The position numbers were made by a program, and so were the translations under genes. From positions 1-6,515 of the forward strand of contig CALATN010000148.1 of the NCBI GenBank assembly GCA_937891895.1: a stretch of DNA of 6,515 nt. Reading direction: 5' to 3'. This DNA comes from an uncultured Clostridia bacterium. GTDB lineage: Bacteria; Bacillota; Clostridia; Oscillospirales; Ruminococcaceae. The notes under the pieces were generated by a model. The model was not told where the DNA came from. It saw only the letters and a program-made list of their open reading frames with translations, and did not search any database. Position 1 is the first letter of the stretch. Every line of letters starts with the position of its first letter. This document shows positions 4,571-6,515 of this stretch, in pieces.

Positions 4571-5071
4571 ATGGAAGACAATACAACTATTGCAAGCGGA
4601 ACAATTTTTGACGATGCAGGTTATGACGAAATGCAGAAAGCCGAAAACCACGAAATAGGTTTCCGACTTTTCAGAATAATGTATTTTATAGCAATGGCAT
4701 TTGCTCTTGCACTTATTATAATTTGTTCAAATTCAGGAAACATTGCAGGTACGGCTGTTTCGATTGCGTTTTTGGCAGTTAATGAGGCTTTCTATCTGAT
4801 TTATGCTTATATGACTGCAAAAAGAGGAATTATGAACCCTAAGATTGCGAAAAGCTGGTCGGGAACATGGATACTGGTGGTTTGTCCTGTTTTGTTTATT
4901 CTTTTCGGCAGTCGTCTGATAATCTCTTTTAGGGAGAAAATTGAACTTGACGGCATTGCGCTTGGCATAGTATGGATAATGCTGATGGTGGTATATATAG
5001 TAATGTGCCTTTGTGCAAAGAAGAACAACAAGGTGCTGAAAAAACAGCTTGAAGAGGACGGAGAGGAATAA
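4571..5071 (+). CDS. Four-helix membrane protein, copy 2 of tandem family
   Basis: Also 166 residues and aligning with copy 1 without gaps. Residues 1-39 differ at only 3 positions, 74-101 at 3 positions, and 145-166 are identical. Helix 1-2 core (40-73) and helix 3 through most of helix 4 (102-144) have diverged strongly, including a charged REKIELDG loop (121-128) in place of the His/Asp-rich HHDD loop of copy 1. Cytoplasmic segments are therefore preserved and membrane or outward parts vary. The start has AAAGGA at 4557-4562, 8 nt upstream. It lies 35 nt after copy 1 and 2 nt before copy 3. The function is unknown; retention of both copies intact suggests different partners or hetero-oligomers (inference). 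Confidence 0.85.
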   Translation: MEDNTTIASGTIFDDAGYDEMQKAENHEIGFRLFRIMYFIAMAFALALIIICSNSGNIAGTAVSIAFLAVNEAFYLIYAYMTAKRGIMNPKIAKSWSGTWILVVCPVLFILFGSRLIISFREKIELDGIALGIVWIMLMVVYIVMCLCAKKNNKVLKKQLEEDGEE

Positions 5072-5073
5072 CA

Positions 5074-5565
5074 ATGAGTGATTTATACAATAAAGAAGAA
5101 CTGGAAAACACCTCCGCTTCGCTGATTGATGACTTTCAGCTTGACGAAATGCAGAAGGCTGAAAACTACAAAATCGGTTTTCAGATGTTCAAGGTGCTTT
5201 TTTATATAGTAATGTTTATCTCTTATGCAATGTTTATTATTTCATCGGGACGCAACACCGCAATGATGATTTTAAGCTTTGTTCTCTATGCCTGCGGTTG
5301 GACGGTTTACATTATTTACGCTGCAAAGGCTTCGGCAAAGGGGATTATGAACCCGACCTTTGTGCGGAACAACACAAAGGGTTGGCAGATATTTGCTTAT
5401 GTGTGCTTTATGCTGCTGTCGGTAATTCTTGCGCTGTGTGATATTTATAATGTTTATCAGGCTGTGATATGGTCTTTTACAATGATTATGCTTATTACTG
5501 TTAATTGTTTTGTAAGACGGAATATGGCTGTGCTGAAAAAACAGCTTGAGGATGAGGAAGAATAA
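5074..5565 (+). CDS. Four-helix membrane protein, diverged copy 3
   Basis: 163 residues, an older paralogue of the two preceding proteins. It keeps LDEMQKAENYKIGFQMF (residues 23-39), AKGIMNPTF (88-96) and VLKKQLEDEEE (153-163), which marks these three segments as the family signature, while the helices (about 40-58, 62-84, 104-123, 129-147) are different. Its N-terminus is five residues longer and differs in sequence up to residue 20. The ATG follows the copy 2 stop by two bases (TAACAATG), and the ribosome binding site GGAGAGGA lies inside copy 2, so translation is probably coupled. It is the last gene of the operon, followed by an intrinsic terminator. Confidence 0.85.
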   Translation: MSDLYNKEELENTSASLIDDFQLDEMQKAENYKIGFQMFKVLFYIVMFISYAMFIISSGRNTAMMILSFVLYACGWTVYIIYAAKASAKGIMNPTFVRNNTKGWQIFAYVCFMLLSVILALCDIYNVYQAVIWSFTMIMLITVNCFVRRNMAVLKKQLEDEEE

Positions 5566-5583
5566 TTTACTTTATGATATCAC

Positions 5584-5613
5584 AAAAAGGGACACAGCCG
5601 TGCCCCTTTTTCT
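5584..5613 (+). terminator. Intrinsic terminator of the XRE/membrane-protein operon
   Basis: AAAAAGGGACAC (5584-5595) pairs with GTGCCCCTTTTT (5600-5611), with a 4-nt loop AGCC and one A/C mismatch; the T run closes the stem and continues as TCT. It begins 19 nt after the last stop codon. Confidence 0.85.
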
Positions 5614-5666
5614 ATTGTGTACAAAAAATATGTGTGCGTACCTGTTATTATTTTCACAAAAAATAC

Positions 5667-5695
5667 TTGCTTTTTGGCAGTACATAAGTTATAAT
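5667..5695 (+). promoter_or_regulatory. Sigma-A promoter of the aldolase gene
   Basis: TTGCTT (5667-5672), a 17-nt spacer and perfect TATAAT (5690-5695). The start would be near 5702, leaving a leader of about 48 nt before the ATG at 5750. Confidence 0.78.
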
Positions 5696-5749
5696 TGTAT
5701 TGTATGAAAAATTCGGGGCAATCCCGTATTATTGAAAGGAATGTTAATT

Positions 5750-6007
5750 ATGTCAAGACTCGTTTCCGCAAAGGACATGCTCAACAAGGCTCGTGAGGGC
5801 AAGTACGCAGTTGGTCAGTTCAATATCAACAACCTCGAATGGACAAAGGCTATTCTCCTTACAGCTCAGGAACTCAACTCCCCTGTAATCCTCGGCGTTT
5901 CCGAAGGTGCTGGTAAGTATATGTGCGGCTACAAGACTGTAGTTGGTATGGTAGAAGGTATGCTCGAAGAACTTAACATCACAGGTCCTGTTGCTCTCAG
6001 TTTCTGA
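5750..6007 (+). CDS. fba: Class II fructose-bisphosphate aldolase, N-terminal fragment
   Basis: The frame starts at ATG 5750, set by GAAAGGA at 5734-5740 with a 9-nt spacer; an in-frame TTG at 5732 is less likely. Eighty-three residues match the start of the zinc-dependent glycolytic aldolase: MSRLVSAKDMLNKAREGKYA, then VGQFNINNLEWTKAIL, SPVILGVSEGAGKYM and a GMVEGMLEEL helix leading to PVAL. In the family PVAL continues directly into the metal-binding HLDHG. Here the next codons are Ser-Phe-stop, so the first zinc ligand and the remaining two thirds of the usual 280-310 residues are missing. The sequence from 5999 belongs to the opposite-strand MerR gene. Loss of a housekeeping aldolase is unlikely in a live genome, so an artificial junction is the favoured explanation. 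Confidence 0.88.
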   Translation: MSRLVSAKDMLNKAREGKYAVGQFNINNLEWTKAILLTAQELNSPVILGVSEGAGKYMCGYKTVVGMVEGMLEELNITGPVALSF

Positions 6008-6515
6008 CGGGAAACCATTTCAAACAGTTCAAACCATCTATCTACAGAAACATCACTGTTTTTATAATTACTCTTAATACGTCTGGTGAACAGGACAGGA
6101 GAAACAGGGATCTCCTCTACACGAATACTTTCTGTGGACCACTGTGCATCTTCGCTTTCCAACAGATTATGTCCTTTTTCCAGACGATCCAGAAGGAGCT
6201 GCCCTTCTGCATACTGATCATTCAGGTCTTCAATGGCCTTACTGATCTCATCCAGTCTCTGCTGGATACATTTTTTCATACTGTCCATGTCTTTCTGACA
6301 GACAATTTCTTTGATTTCTTTCAAGGGAACACCTAACAGACGCAGCTTACGGATGATAAACAACGTTAAAATCTGTTCGTGGGTATAATAACGGTAATTG
6401 CTGTCATCCTTTCTGCAGTCAGGGACTAACAGACCAATTTCATCATAATAGCGTAATGTTTTCACAGAAACATTACAGAGGGTAGATACTTTCCCGATGG
6501 AATATGTCTTTTTCT
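5929..6515 (-). CDS. MerR-family regulator with effector-binding domain, truncated at both ends
   Basis: The minus-strand frame is open to the window edge; its true start lies a few codons beyond 6515. The first in-window residues, KKTYSIGKVSTLCNVSVKTL then RYYDEIGLL, are the MerR winged helix-turn-helix, continuing through NYRYYTHEQI to about residue 70. A coiled-coil linker (about 73-117) and the beginning of a GyrI/BmrR-like effector domain (VEEIPVSPVLFTRRI, from about 132) follow. Native sequence appears to end near 6001 with FELFEMVSRQK. The frame then reads about 24 residues antisense to the aldolase gene before stopping at 5929, and this tail is meaningless. Full members have about 270 residues, so the ligand domain is mostly missing. 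Regulators of this class usually control a drug-efflux or detoxification gene. A GTG at 6465 could be taken for a start but lies inside the helix-turn-helix. Confidence 0.8.
   Translation of the reverse strand, partial: KKTYSIGKVSTLCNVSVKTLRYYDEIGLLVPDCRKDDSNYRYYTHEQILTLFIIRKLRLLGVPLKEIKEIVCQKDMDSMKKCIQQRLDEISKAIEDLNDQYAEGQLLLDRLEKGHNLLESEDAQWSTESIRVEEIPVSPVLFTRRIKSNYKNSDVSVDRWFELFEMVSRQKLRATGPVMLSSSSIPSTIPTTVL
5996..6003. other. Junction between truncated aldolase and truncated MerR genes
   Basis: Aldolase coding is normal through Leu (5996-5998) and is lost at the next codon. MerR coding on the other strand is plausible down to Lys (6001-6003). The two broken ends abut within about 5 bases with no insertion-sequence end, target duplication or repeat. 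Confidence 0.7.

Larger units (their letters stand above)
3997..5071 (+). repeat. Tandem duplication of a membrane-protein gene with its leader
   Basis: Unit 1 is 3997-4535 and unit 2 is 4536-5071. Both begin CAACGATTGATTTTACG, followed by the same AAAGGAAGATTTTT ribosome-binding leader and a 166-codon gene ending GluGluAspGlyGluGlu. In unit 1 the first ten bases encode the last residues and stop of the XRE gene; in unit 2 they are a non-coding remnant, so unit 2 is the copy. Leaders differ by a 3-nt indel. Divergence is concentrated in two internal blocks. Confidence 0.85.

Noticed and set aside
5996..6515. Mobile-element insertion into the aldolase gene
   Set aside because: No terminal inverted repeat, target duplication, transposase or integrase is seen near the junction.

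Overview
The main body of this window (about 90 to 5998) reads as chromosomal DNA of a low-to-mid GC Gram-positive anaerobe, most likely a clostridial/Ruminococcaceae-type Firmicute. The reasons are strong AGGAGG-type ribosome binding sites, near-consensus sigma-A promoters, a zapA gene translationally coupled to a peptidase-U32 gene, and a class II fructose-bisphosphate aldolase start. This assignment is inference; no 16S or other marker is present.

Layout. On the minus strand at the left, zapA (552-947) overlaps a U32 peptidase gene by ATGA. That gene stops after 164 codons, and a different minus-strand reading frame starts just beyond it at the window edge. The 555 bp between zapA and the next gene holds no protein gene. 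It appears to hold a minus-strand small RNA (about 1023-1210) with its own promoter, three hairpins that share a UUACCCC-type loop, and a terminator made by the last hairpin. Next to it lies a two-armed array of nonamers related to TTTTCAACA/TTTTCCACA (1366-1475). From 3578 back to 1503 runs a minus-strand operon: a 43-residue single-pass membrane peptide, a double zinc-ribbon membrane protein, and a secreted/anchored TPM-domain protein with an Arg/Gly-rich tail. It is driven by a clear promoter at 3613-3641.

Divergently, from a TTGACA-17-TATTAT promoter with inverted repeats nearby, an XRE-type regulator (3806-4006) is followed by three related small membrane proteins (4035-5565). The first two are a recent tandem duplication whose unit carries the last codons of the regulator gene; the third is an older paralogue. 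A good intrinsic terminator (5584-5613) closes this operon. A separate promoter then starts a class II fructose-bisphosphate aldolase gene, which breaks off after 83 recognisable codons. It runs directly into the 3' end of an oppositely oriented, also truncated, MerR-family regulator that extends off the right edge.

The two ends (about 1-90 and 5999-6515) therefore look like foreign sequence joined to the body, most simply assembly or library chimerism, though real rearrangement is possible. The most interesting candidate for undescribed biology is the small RNA, which has five C-rich tracts, all predicted to be unpaired. Next come the regulator plus triplicated membrane-protein cassette and the nonamer array.
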